From Aquibium sp. ELW1220 (GTDB lineage: Bacteria > Pseudomonadota > Alphaproteobacteria > Rhizobiales > Rhizobiaceae), in the NCBI RefSeq assembly GCF_030398385.1, contig NZ_JAOAOQ010000001.1:258441-322440 (forward strand): 64,000 bases of DNA, written 5' to 3'. A program made the position numbers and the translations under genes. Below are positions 16,549-24,377 of the stretch, piece after piece. Below the pieces are notes generated by a model. That model had not been told where the DNA came from, searched no databases, and worked only from the letters and a program-made list of their open reading frames with translations. Position 1 is the stretch's first letter, and each line of letters begins with the position of its first letter.

Positions 16549-17229
16549 CTAGGCCAGCAGCGCCTTTTCGAAGGCCAGCCGGCCGGGCGGCGTGAAGCGG
16601 ATGGCGCGGCTGGCGGTGTCGCGGCGGGCCCATTTCCGGTCGAGGATGTGGTCGAGGATGGCCGCGCCGAGCGAGCCGGCGAGGTGAGAGCGGCGCACGC
16701 TCCAGTCGAGGCAGGCGCGGCAGACCGGCCGCCGCCGCGCGGACAGGCCGGAGACGTCGATGCCGACGCAGGAAAAGAAGCCTGGGCCGCCGGGGCCGAG
16801 GCGCATGGCGCCGGCTTCGTCGACGAGGATGCCGCGCGCGAGAAAACCGTCGAGCATGGCCACGGCGTGCTCGCCCGCCAGATGGTCGTAGCAGATGCGC
16901 GCCTGCCGCATCGTCGCCTCGCGCGGACCCGGCCGCGCGCGTTGCGGGCCGACGGAGGCGGCGACGCCCATGATCGATTCGAGCATCGCGGCAACCTGGG
17001 TCCCTGCGAGGCTGAAATAGCGGTGCCGCCCCTGCGCGGCGAGTTTCAGCAGTCCGCCCTCGGTCAGCCGCGACAGATGCGAGCTCGCCGTCGGAAGCGT
17101 GACGCCGGCCTCCAGCGCCAGTTCGCTTGCCGTCAGCGCGCAGCCGTCGAGCAGCGCGGTGAGCATGCTGGCGCGGGCCGGATCGCCGACCAGGCTGGCA
17201 ATCCGGGCGATGTCGGGTCCGTCACGCAT
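16549..17229 (-). CDS. ArsR-family transcriptional regulator
   Basis: 226 residues. N-terminal winged helix (IASLVGDPARASMLTALLDG, ELALEAGVTLPTASSHLSRLTEGGLL, then the GRHRYFSLA wing). The long C-terminal part has the conserved ICYDHLAGEHAV and VCRACLDWSVRRSHLAG segments of a large proteobacterial ArsR subgroup whose signal is not established. These Cys and His residues could bind metal, but no arsenic-type CVC motif is present. It is divergent from the DUF1127 gene, and its start codon lies inside an 11-bp inverted repeat, implying autorepression. Confidence 0.88.
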   Translation of the reverse strand: MRDGPDIARIASLVGDPARASMLTALLDGCALTASELALEAGVTLPTASSHLSRLTEGGLLKLAAQGRHRYFSLAGTQVAAMLESIMGVAASVGPQRARPGPREATMRQARICYDHLAGEHAVAMLDGFLARGILVDEAGAMRLGPGGPGFFSCVGIDVSGLSARRRPVCRACLDWSVRRSHLAGSLGAAILDHILDRKWARRDTASRAIRFTPPGRLAFEKALLA

Positions 17230-17254
17230 GGTTCGACGCTAACCGAACCATGCG
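17225..17254. promoter_or_regulatory. 11-bp inverted repeat CGCATGGTTCG-N8-CGAACCATGCG at arsR start
   Basis: The arms 17225-17235 and 17244-17254 match perfectly, and the left arm includes the arsR start codon. It sits in the 110-base gap between arsR and the divergent DUF1127 gene. Binding here could control both genes. The binding protein is inferred, not shown. Confidence 0.65.
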
Positions 17255-17339
17255 GGTTGCACAAGCGCTATGCTCTGCCCATCGACGCCGCAGCCGGTGC
17301 TGTGCCCCGCCTGCCTCCCTCCGACCGCGAGATAGCCGC

Positions 17340-17570
17340 ATGTCCGCACCCTCCACGAATGCCGCCGTCCGAACCGCCCCGCCGCGCGCCGTTTTCCGCA
17401 AGCGGCTCTGCCGGCTCGTCCGGTTCGTCGTCGGCGTTCACGAACGCTGGCGCGAACGGCAGGCGCTCGCCGAACTCGACGACGGCATGCTGGACGACAT
17501 CGGTCTCACCCGGGCGGAACGGGATCGCGAATGCGGGCGTCTGCCGTGGGACGGGAACGACCGAAGATGA
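17340..17570 (+). CDS. DUF1127 small protein
   Basis: 76 residues. The conserved DUF1127 core is at the C-terminal half (RQALAELDDGMLDDIGLTRA). The preceding region is basic (RKRLCRLVRFVVGVHERWRER), consistent with RNA binding reported for short DUF1127 proteins in Rhodobacter and Agrobacterium. The ATG at 17340 is used because upstream codons overlap the arsR operator. It is divergent from arsR and probably shares its control region. Confidence 0.82.
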   Translation: MSAPSTNAAVRTAPPRAVFRKRLCRLVRFVVGVHERWRERQALAELDDGMLDDIGLTRAERDRECGRLPWDGNDRR

Positions 17571-17689
17571 CCGGCAAACCTACGCGGTGCGCCCGGCGGA
17601 ACGTTTCGCCGCCGGTCGAAGCATGGCCGCGATGCGTCGGCCGCGTAACTCTTCGTGATCGGGAGACGATCCGGAAAGACGCTTTCGCA

Positions 17690-17714
17690 GGAACACGCGG
17701 CCGGTGGCGGAGTT
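17690..17714 (+). promoter_or_regulatory. EcfG-like general stress promoter upstream of yciF-like gene
   Basis: GGAAC (17690-17694) is followed after 16 bases by AGTT (17711-17714). The alphaproteobacterial EcfG consensus is GGAAC-N16/17-CGTT, so one base differs. It lies 61 bases before the start of a gene class often in the general stress regulon. Confidence 0.5.
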
Positions 17715-17774
17715 GTTCGGGGACGCGGCGGGACATCCTGCCGTCCGCAACACCAACCAGGAAGGGAGATTCCG

Positions 17775-18284
17775 ATGGGACTCTTCACCCGTGACATCAA
17801 GACGATGGACGATCTGTTCATCCACCAGCTCCAGGACATCTACTACGCCGAGAAGCAGATCCTGAAGGCGCTGCCGAAGATGATCGACAAGGCGACCAGC
17901 GCCGAGCTGAAGGCCGGCTTCAAGCAGCACCTCGCCGAGACCGAAGGCCAGGTGCAGCGCCTGGAGCGCGTCTTCAAGATGCATGGCGCCGAGCCGAAGG
18001 CGGTGGACTGCCCGGCGATCGACGGCATCATCAAGGAGACCAACGAGGTGGCCGGCGAGATCGCCGACAAGGAGGTGCTGGACGCAGCCCTCATCGCCTC
18101 GGCGCAGGCCGTCGAGCATTACGAGATGACGCGCTACGGCACGCTGGTCGCCTGGGCGCGCCAGCTCGGCCGCGAGGACTGCGCCGCCGTGCTGCAGCAG
18201 ACCCTCGACGAGGAGAGGCGCACCGACGAGAAGCTGACGATGCTCGCCGAGAGCAGCGTCAACAGGAAAGCCGCCGCCGAATAA
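17775..18284 (+). CDS. YciE/YciF ferritin-like stress protein (DUF892)
   Basis: 169 residues. MDDLFIHQLQDIYYAEKQILKALPKM is the family signature, and the four-helix ferritin-like fold continues with QHLAETEGQVQRLERVF, AVEHYEMTRYGTL and QTLDEERRTDEKL, which supply the carboxylate and histidine ligands for a di-metal site. These proteins are induced by stress and starvation; the function is not settled. The start has GGGAG seven bases upstream. An EcfG-like promoter precedes it and a terminator follows. Confidence 0.9.
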   Translation: MGLFTRDIKTMDDLFIHQLQDIYYAEKQILKALPKMIDKATSAELKAGFKQHLAETEGQVQRLERVFKMHGAEPKAVDCPAIDGIIKETNEVAGEIADKEVLDAALIASAQAVEHYEMTRYGTLVAWARQLGREDCAAVLQQTLDEERRTDEKLTMLAESSVNRKAAAE

Positions 18285-18326
18285 GGCGGTCACCGGCCGG
18301 GTCGCACGACCCGGTTTGGGCCAAGG

Positions 18327-18359
18327 AAGGCCGGTCCGGCACTGCCGGGTCGGCCTTTT
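18327..18359 (+). terminator. Terminator after yciF-like gene
   Basis: AGGCCG pairs with CGGCCT and TCCGGC with GCCGGG around an ACT loop, followed by TTTT. It lies 43 bases after the stop, between two convergent genes. Confidence 0.75.
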
Positions 18360-18371
18360 CGCGTCGCCGTG

Positions 18372-19355
18372 TCAGGCGTTGCCGATCAGCACCCCGGCCG
18401 CGAGCACGAGGCTGCCGCCCAGCACGACCTGCAGGGCCGCGCGCAGGAAGGGCGTCTCCATGAAGCGGTTCTGGATATAGGCGATGGCCCAGAGCTCGAC
18501 GAAGACGACCACCGCCGCGATCGCCGTCGCCGTCCAGAAATGCGGGATCAGGTAGGGCAGGGCATGGCCGAGCCCGCCGACCGCCGTCATGATGCCGGAG
18601 GCGAGCCCGCGCTTCAGCGGCGAGCCGCGGCCCGACAGTTTGCCGTCGTCATGCGCGGCCTCGGTGAAGCCCATCGAGATGCCGGCACCGACCGAGGCGG
18701 AGAGGCCGACGAGGAAGGTCTGCCAGGTGTCGCCGGTGGCGAAGGCGGCGGCGAAGATCGGCGCCAGCGTCGAGACCGACCCGTCCATCAGCCCGGCGAG
18801 CCCCGGCTGGACGTAGGTCAGGATGAACTGGCGCCGCTCGGTCGAGACCTCCTCGGTCTTGGCGCTGTCGGGCACGTGCTCGGCCTCGAGGTCGTGCGCC
18901 AGTTCGCCATGGCCGGATTCCGCCGCCGCGAGGTCGCCGAGCAGCTTGCGCGTGCCGGCATCGCTGGTGCGCTTCATCGCCTCGCGGTAGAACCGCTCTG
19001 CCTGCCGCTCCATCTCCTCGGCCTGTCCGCGCACCCGCTCGATGCCGAGCGGCCGCACCAGCCAGTCGGGCTTGCGCTGGTAGAAGCCGCGCACATGTTC
19101 GCGCCGAATCAGCGGGATGCGTTCGCCGAAACGGGCGCGGTGCAGCTCGATCAGCGCGGCACGGTGGCCGTCCTCCTCCTCCGCCATGCCTTCGAACACC
19201 TTCGCCGAGCGCGGAAACGCCTCGTGCAGCCCGTCGGCATAGGCGCGGTAGATGCGGGAATCGTCCTCCTCCGAGGAGATGGCCAGCGCCAGGATTTCCT
19301 GTTCCGACAGCGAATCGAAGGACCGGCGGGACAGGCCGAAGACGCGCGACAACAT
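18372..19355 (-). CDS. mbfA: Membrane-bound ferritin / iron exporter MbfA
   Basis: 327 residues in two parts. Residues 1-165 form a ferritin-like erythrin/rubrerythrin domain with metal ligands (SEEDDSRIY, MAEEEDGHRAAL, AAAESGHGELAHDLE). Residues about 185-327 form a VIT1/CCC1-like membrane domain with about five segments (PGLAGLMDGSVSTLAPIFAAAF, SMGFTEAAHDDG). MbfA of Bradyrhizobium and Agrobacterium exports iron and protects against peroxide under Irr control. A matching iron box overlaps the upstream region here. Single-gene unit, convergent with the YciF gene. Confidence 0.93.
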   Translation of the reverse strand: MLSRVFGLSRRSFDSLSEQEILALAISSEEDDSRIYRAYADGLHEAFPRSAKVFEGMAEEEDGHRAALIELHRARFGERIPLIRREHVRGFYQRKPDWLVRPLGIERVRGQAEEMERQAERFYREAMKRTSDAGTRKLLGDLAAAESGHGELAHDLEAEHVPDSAKTEEVSTERRQFILTYVQPGLAGLMDGSVSTLAPIFAAAFATGDTWQTFLVGLSASVGAGISMGFTEAAHDDGKLSGRGSPLKRGLASGIMTAVGGLGHALPYLIPHFWTATAIAAVVVFVELWAIAYIQNRFMETPFLRAALQVVLGGSLVLAAGVLIGNA

Positions 19356-19370
19356 GAGCGGAAGCCTCTT

Positions 19371-19389
19371 GTTTAGAAGAATTCTAAAC
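19371..19389. promoter_or_regulatory. Irr box (iron control element) upstream of mbfA
   Basis: GTTTAGAA-GAA-TTCTAAAC is a perfect 8-bp inverted repeat with a 3-base spacer, matching the TTTAGAA-N3-TTCTAAA iron control element bound by Irr in rhizobia. It ends 16 bases before the mbfA start, in keeping with repression of iron export under iron limitation. Confidence 0.85.
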
Positions 19390-19486
19390 TAGGCTCCGGA
19401 TCGACGAAGGTCAACCGCCGCGGATGTCGCGGCGGGAACAAGAACTGCGGAACGGCGTGCATCGAGGCCGGCGCGCCACCCGCCGT

Positions 19487-19790
19487 GTCATTCCGGACAG
19501 CCGCTCCGCGCTCCGCGCGGTTCGTCTTCCGGAATGACGCGGGCGTGGCCACAGGCGCCGATCCTGTCCCTGGAGGCGCTTTCGTCATCCCGGAACGACG
19601 TCCAAGCGCAGCGCAGGACGCCGTATCCGGATCCATGCCTCGCCATCCATGCCCGCGGTCCGGTGCACGACGAGGCCTGCGCCGCCGCCATGTGTCCGTC
19701 GTCCCGCGTTCGACGGCCGCCGAGGCATGGATCCTCGGGTCTGCGCGACGGCCTTCGGCCTGCTCCGCCCGAGGATGACGACGTGGAGGG
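19487..19790. repeat. Intergenic palindromic repeats between mbfA and glcB
   Basis: The mbfA-glcB gap (19356-19919) has no gene I can support. It holds an 11-bp inverted repeat (GTCATTCCGGA at 19487 and its complement ending 19538), a GTCATCCCGGAACGACG stretch near 19584, and an inverted repeat TCCTCGGG/CCCGAGGA (19732-19775) enclosing GGCC-TTC-GGCC. Such TCATCC/GGATGAC palindromes are common intergenic repeats in Rhizobiales. Six frames give only low-complexity Arg/Pro-rich shadows. Confidence 0.6.
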
Positions 19791-19919
19791 GACGCGCGGC
19801 CGGGGCGAATCGATCTGCACGACCTTCGTGCGATTGACGCGCCGGTTCCCCTGTGGTGAACGCTCTGCGAGGATCATGCGCGGTGAACCGCGCGCCGCGA
19901 CCAACCGGGAGAAGCATTC

Positions 19920-22097
19920 ATGACCGACCGCATCGAGATCGACGGCCTGAGCATCGCGCGCGAACTGCACGACTTCGTGGTCGCGGAGGCGTTGCCGGGG
20001 ACCGGGCTCGACGCGGCGCGGTTTTTCGCCGACTTTTCCGCGATCGTGCACGAGCTGGCGCCCAGGAACCGGGCGCTCCTGAAAACGCGCGACGCGATGC
20101 AGGAAAAGATCGACGAATGGCACCGCGCCAACGGCGCGCCGTCCGACCTCGCCGCCTACAAAGCGTTTCTCTCGGAGATCGGCTACCTGCTGCCGGAGGG
20201 CGAGGCCTTCGCGGTGACGACATCCAAGGTCGATCCGGAGATCGCGACGATCGCCGGACCGCAGCTCGTCGTGCCGGTGATGAACGCGCGCTATGCGCTG
20301 AACGCGGCGAACGCCCGCTGGGGCTCGCTCTACGACGCGCTCTACGGCACCGACGCGATCTCCGAGGCCGACGGCGCGGAGAAGGGCAGGGGCTACAATC
20401 CGAAGCGCGGGGCGAAGGTGATCGCCTGGGCGCGGGGCTTCCTCGACGGCAGCGCGCCGCTCGACCGCGCCTCCTGGAGCGATGCGAAGAGCTTCGACGT
20501 GGCGCACGGCCGGCTCGTCGTGACGCTCGCCGACGGATCGATGACGGGCCTCGCCGACGGCACGCAGTTTGCCGGCCATGTCGGCGATGCCGCCGCGCCG
20601 TCGCGTTTCCTGCTGAAGCGCAACGGCCTGCATGTCGAGGTGGTTGTCGACGCCACCTCGGCGATCGGCCGCGACGACCCGGCGCACATCTCCGACGTCT
20701 GGCTGGAATCGGCGCTCACCGCGATCATGGACTGCGAGGATTCGATCGCGGCCGTCGACGCCGAGGACAAGGTCGTCGTCTACCGCAACTGGCTCGGCCT
20801 GATGAAGGGCGACCTGACGGAGGAAGTGGCCAAGGGCGGCTCGACCTTCACCCGCAGGCTCAGCCCCGACCGCGAATATGTCGCGCCCGACGGCTCGACG
20901 CTCGTGCTGCCCGGCCGCTCGCTGATGCTGGTGCGCAACGTCGGCCACCTGATGACCAACCCGGCGATCCTGCTGTCCGACGGCAGGGAGATCCCGGAGG
21001 GCATCATGGACGCGATGCTGACGGCGACGATCGCGCTGCACGACGTCGGCGAAAACGGCCGGCGCATGAACAGCCGCGCCGGCTCGATGTACGTCGTCAA
21101 GCCGAAGATGCACGGGCCGGAGGAAGTGGCCTTCGCGGTGGAGCTGTTCTCGCGCGTCGAGGACGCGATCGGCATGGCCCGCAACACCATCAAGATGGGC
21201 ATCATGGACGAGGAGCGCCGCACGACGGTGAACCTCAAGGAATGCATCCGCGCGGCGAAGGAGCGGGTCGTCTTCATCAACACCGGCTTCCTCGATCGCA
21301 CCGGCGACGAGATGCACACCTCGATGGAAGCCGGCCCGATGATCCGCAAGGGCGACATGAAGCAGGCCGCCTGGATCCAGGCCTACGAGAACTGGAACGT
21401 CGACATCGGGCTGGAATGCGGGCTCGCCGGCCACGCGCAGATCGGCAAGGGCATGTGGGCCATGCCCGACCTGATGGCGGCGATGCTGGAGCAGAAGATC
21501 GGCCACCCGAAGGCGGGCGCCAACACCGCCTGGGTGCCTTCACCGACGGCGGCAACGCTGCACGCGACGCACTATCACACGGTGGACGTGACGGCGGTGC
21601 AGGAGACGCTGAAGAGCCGGCCGCGGGCGAAGCTCGACGACATCCTGTCGGTGCCGGTGGCCGTGCGGCCGAACTGGACGCCGGACGACATCCAGAAGGA
21701 GCTCGACAACAACGCGCAGGGAATCCTCGGCTACGTCGTGCGATGGGTCGACCAGGGCGTCGGCTGTTCCAAGGTGCCCGACATCAACGACGTCGGCCTG
21801 ATGGAGGACCGCGCGACGCTGCGCATCTCCTCGCAGCACATTGCCAACTGGCTGCGCCACGGCGTCTGCAGCCAGGAACAGGTGATGGAGACGATGAAGC
21901 GGATGGCGGCGATCGTCGACCGTCAGAACGCCGGCGACCCGCTCTACCGGCCGATGGCGCCCGACTATGACGGCTCGATCGCCTTCCAGGCCGCCTGCGA
22001 CCTCGTCTTCAAGGGCCGCGAGCAGCCGAACGGCTATACCGAACCGGTGCTGCATGCCCGCCGGCTGGAGCTGAAGGCGCGCGACCGCGCCGGCTGA
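19920..22097 (+). CDS. glcB: Malate synthase G
   Basis: 725 residues, the usual length of the single-chain G form. Condenses glyoxylate with acetyl-CoA to malate in the glyoxylate bypass and glycolate use. Recognisable stretches: [46 protein letters not shown] (split here for length), [18 protein letters not shown] and [31 protein letters not shown] lies 8 bases before the ATG. Monocistronic; a GC-rich hairpin follows at 22104-22130. No glc operon partners are nearby. Confidence 0.96.
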   Translation: MTDRIEIDGLSIARELHDFVVAEALPGTGLDAARFFADFSAIVHELAPRNRALLKTRDAMQEKIDEWHRANGAPSDLAAYKAFLSEIGYLLPEGEAFAVTTSKVDPEIATIAGPQLVVPVMNARYALNAANARWGSLYDALYGTDAISEADGAEKGRGYNPKRGAKVIAWARGFLDGSAPLDRASWSDAKSFDVAHGRLVVTLADGSMTGLADGTQFAGHVGDAAAPSRFLLKRNGLHVEVVVDATSAIGRDDPAHISDVWLESALTAIMDCEDSIAAVDAEDKVVVYRNWLGLMKGDLTEEVAKGGSTFTRRLSPDREYVAPDGSTLVLPGRSLMLVRNVGHLMTNPAILLSDGREIPEGIMDAMLTATIALHDVGENGRRMNSRAGSMYVVKPKMHGPEEVAFAVELFSRVEDAIGMARNTIKMGIMDEERRTTVNLKECIRAAKERVVFINTGFLDRTGDEMHTSMEAGPMIRKGDMKQAAWIQAYENWNVDIGLECGLAGHAQIGKGMWAMPDLMAAMLEQKIGHPKAGANTAWVPSPTAATLHATHYHTVDVTAVQETLKSRPRAKLDDILSVPVAVRPNWTPDDIQKELDNNAQGILGYVVRWVDQGVGCSKVPDINDVGLMEDRATLRISSQHIANWLRHGVCSQEQVMETMKRMAAIVDRQNAGDPLYRPMAPDYDGSIAFQAACDLVFKGREQPNGYTEPVLHARRLELKARDRAG

Positions 22098-22103
22098 CAT
22101 GAC

Positions 22104-22130
22104 GCGCGGCGGCATCGCTTGTCGCCGCGC
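22104..22130 (+). terminator. Hairpin after glcB
   Basis: GCGCGGCG pairs with CGCCGCGC around an 11-base loop, 7 bases after the glcB stop. There is no T run, so it may be a weak terminator or an RNA-stabilising hairpin. Confidence 0.4.
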
Positions 22131-22154
22131 CCGGCATTGCCTATGCCTCGTGCG

Positions 22155-22841
22155 ATGAAGATTCTCGCCATCGACACGGCGGCCGAATGGTGCGCCGCCT
22201 GCCTCTGGGACGCCGGCTCCGGCCGCGCGCTCGGGACCGAGGCGCGCGACATCGGCAAGGGCCATGCCGAGGCGCTGATGGGGGTGATCGGGGTGGCGCT
22301 CGACCGGGCGGGCGCCTCCTGGCGTGACGTCGAGGCCGTCGCCGTTTCGGTCGGACCCGGCTCGTTCACCGGCGTGCGGATCGGCGTTGCCACCGCGCGT
22401 GGCCTCGCTTTGGCGCTGAAGGTGCCTGCGACCGGCGTCGGCACGCTGGCCGCGCTCGCCTTCGAGGCTGCGCCTCTGGCGCGGGGACGGCCGGTGCTGG
22501 CCGTGCTGGACGCCCGCCGCGAGGAGTTCTACGCCGCGCTGTACGGCCCGGACGGCGAGGTGCATGCCGCGCCGGCAATCCTCGACCTGAAGGCCGTCGC
22601 CGCGCTCGCCGGGCTGACGAAGCCGCTGATCGTGGGCTCGGGTGCGCGCCAGGCCGCCGCGGCGGCCGGGCTCGACCCCGATGCGACCGCGCTGGCCAAC
22701 CGTCGCACCGCCGGCATCGACAGCTTCGCGCGGCTCGCCGCCCGGCAGGGCTTCGGCGGTGAGAGGCCGCGCCCGCTCTATCTGCGCGGGCCGGATGCCC
22801 GGCCGCAGGAAGGCTTTGCCCTGCCGCGGAGCGGCGCCTGA
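22155..22841 (+). CDS. tsaB: tRNA threonylcarbamoyladenosine biosynthesis protein TsaB
   Basis: 228 residues, close to the usual 230. TsaB is the non-catalytic partner of TsaD in making t6A37 on ANN-decoding tRNAs. It keeps the ASKHA-like start (MKILAIDTAAEWCAACLW) and the signature VSVGPGSFTGVRIGVATARGLA (split over residues 60-82). MKIL is chosen as start over an ATG 12 codons upstream because family members begin there. The stop overlaps the rimI start, so the two are coupled. Confidence 0.93.
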   Translation: MKILAIDTAAEWCAACLWDAGSGRALGTEARDIGKGHAEALMGVIGVALDRAGASWRDVEAVAVSVGPGSFTGVRIGVATARGLALALKVPATGVGTLAALAFEAAPLARGRPVLAVLDARREEFYAALYGPDGEVHAAPAILDLKAVAALAGLTKPLIVGSGARQAAAAAGLDPDATALANRRTAGIDSFARLAARQGFGGERPRPLYLRGPDARPQEGFALPRSGA

Positions 22842-23335
22842 TGCGCATGCCCTTCCTGACCGGCCGCAAGCGCGAATTCGTCATCGACCGTCTGGGCACG
22901 GCCGACGTGATGGCGCTGGAGACCCTGCACAGGGAGGACTTCGCCCGGCCCTGGAGCCATGTCGAGTTCGCCAGCCTGCTCGACCAGGAACCCGTCTTCG
23001 GCTTCGCCGCGCGCGAGGTCGGCCGGCGCGGCGCGCTGCCGTCCGGCTTCGTGCTGGCCCGCCATGCGGCCGGCGAAGGCGAGATCCTGACGATTGCGGT
23101 GGCGAGAGCGGCGCGCCGCTGCGGCCTTGGGTGGGCGTTGATGGACGCCGTGCTGCGCGAGCTCTATGCCGAACGGGCCGAGGCGCTGTTCCTGGAGGTC
23201 GACGAGACCAACCTGCCGGCGCTGACGCTCTACCGCCGGCTCGGCTTCCGCGAGGTCGGGCGGCGCCCGGCCTATTACGAGCATGCAGGCACGAAGCCGA
23301 CCGCCGCGCTTGTCATGCGCCGCGATCTTCGCTAG
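22841..23335 (+). CDS. rimI: Ribosomal protein alanine N-acetyltransferase RimI
   Basis: 164-residue GNAT protein. The acetyl-CoA binding loop reads VARAARRCGLGWALMDAVL (a variant of the RxxGxG/A motif) and the C-terminal part has LEVDETNLPALTLYRRLGFREVGRRPAYY, which is diagnostic of RimI. It acetylates the N-terminus of ribosomal protein S18. The start overlaps the tsaB stop. tsaB-rimI pairing is conserved widely. Confidence 0.92.
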   Translation: MRMPFLTGRKREFVIDRLGTADVMALETLHREDFARPWSHVEFASLLDQEPVFGFAAREVGRRGALPSGFVLARHAAGEGEILTIAVARAARRCGLGWALMDAVLRELYAERAEALFLEVDETNLPALTLYRRLGFREVGRRPAYYEHAGTKPTAALVMRRDLR

Positions 23336-23376
23336 CGGCTGCGGTCACGCGGCGCGCGGTCGCGACCGCCGGGGGA

Positions 23377-24198
23377 ATGGACGAGGGCATGATCGGCCGG
23401 TTGCGGATCGCGGTGATGCTGGCGCTCGTGGTCGCGGTGACGCCGGTTGCGATCCTGCTGCAGATGGCCGTCCTGCGCACCCGCCTGATGCATCCCGGCA
23501 CGCTGCCCAGGCTCTGGCACCGCTTCGCGCTGCGGCTGCTTGGCATCCGCGTCCATGTCGAGGGCGTTCCGGCCGCCGGCCGGCCGCTGCTCATCGTCGC
23601 CAACCACGTCTCCTGGAGCGACATCTGCGTTCTCGGCTCGCTCGGCCCCTTTTCCTTCGTCGCGAAGGCGGACATGGCGACATGGCCGGTGTTCGGCATG
23701 CTCGCCCGGCTGCAGCGCTCGGTCTTCGTTGAGCGCGAGCGCACGCGCGCCTCCCACCTCCAGGCGCGGGAACTGGGCGACCGGCTGGGCGCGGGCGAGG
23801 CGCTCGTGCTTTTCGCCGAGGGCACCACCTATGACGGCAACGCCGTCGGGCCGTTCAAGAGCACGCTCTTCGGTGCCGCGCAGGCGGCGCTGGCCGGCCA
23901 GGCCGGACTGGAAACCGTCCACGTCCAGCCGGTGTCGATCGCCTACACGCGGCTGCACGGCATGCCGATGGGCCGCTTTCACCGCACCCATGCGGCCTGG
24001 ATCGGCGACATGGACCTGGTGCCGCATATCGGCGGGCTGCTGCGCGAGGGCGGAATGGACGTGGAGGTGCGCTTCGGTGACCCCATTCCCTTCACGCGCG
24101 GCAGCAATCGCAAGGAAATCGCCCGCCTGACCGAAGCGGAGGTCCGCCGCAACATGGCTCAGTCCCTGCGCCAGCCCCGTCCGGCTTCCGCTACGTAA
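23377..24198 (+). CDS. plsC: 1-acyl-sn-glycerol-3-phosphate acyltransferase family protein (PlsC/OlsA-like)
   Basis: 273 residues. An N-terminal membrane segment (IAVMLALVVAVTPVAILLQMAVL) is followed by the acyltransferase motifs NHVSWSD (HX4D catalytic) and VLFAEGTTYDG (in place of EGTRS). It transfers an acyl chain to lysophosphatidic acid or, in rhizobia, to lyso-ornithine lipid (OlsA); sequence alone does not decide. The place after tsaB-rimI and before miaB is usual in the order, though two chemoreceptor genes now separate it from miaB. Confidence 0.85.
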   Translation: MDEGMIGRLRIAVMLALVVAVTPVAILLQMAVLRTRLMHPGTLPRLWHRFALRLLGIRVHVEGVPAAGRPLLIVANHVSWSDICVLGSLGPFSFVAKADMATWPVFGMLARLQRSVFVERERTRASHLQARELGDRLGAGEALVLFAEGTTYDGNAVGPFKSTLFGAAQAALAGQAGLETVHVQPVSIAYTRLHGMPMGRFHRTHAAWIGDMDLVPHIGGLLREGGMDVEVRFGDPIPFTRGSNRKEIARLTEAEVRRNMAQSLRQPRPASAT

Positions 24199-24377
24199 CG
24201 CAAGGGCGTGAATCCGGAACGCTGACGCGCAGCGCTGGGTTAACACGTTTTTCACTTCCCCGCGATAGCTGTTGAAGAGCCAACTATTTTGGGTCTCCAC
24301 GATTCCCGTCAGGGTTTGAATGCGTGGACAACCTTCGGTTTCTACGGGGGGCGGCGGGCGCCGCCAAGGGGTACGAC

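Noticed and set aside
19485-19837. Small plus-strand frames between mbfA and glcB
   Set aside because: Arg/Pro-rich low-complexity products across palindromic repeats, with no ribosome binding site and no family pattern.
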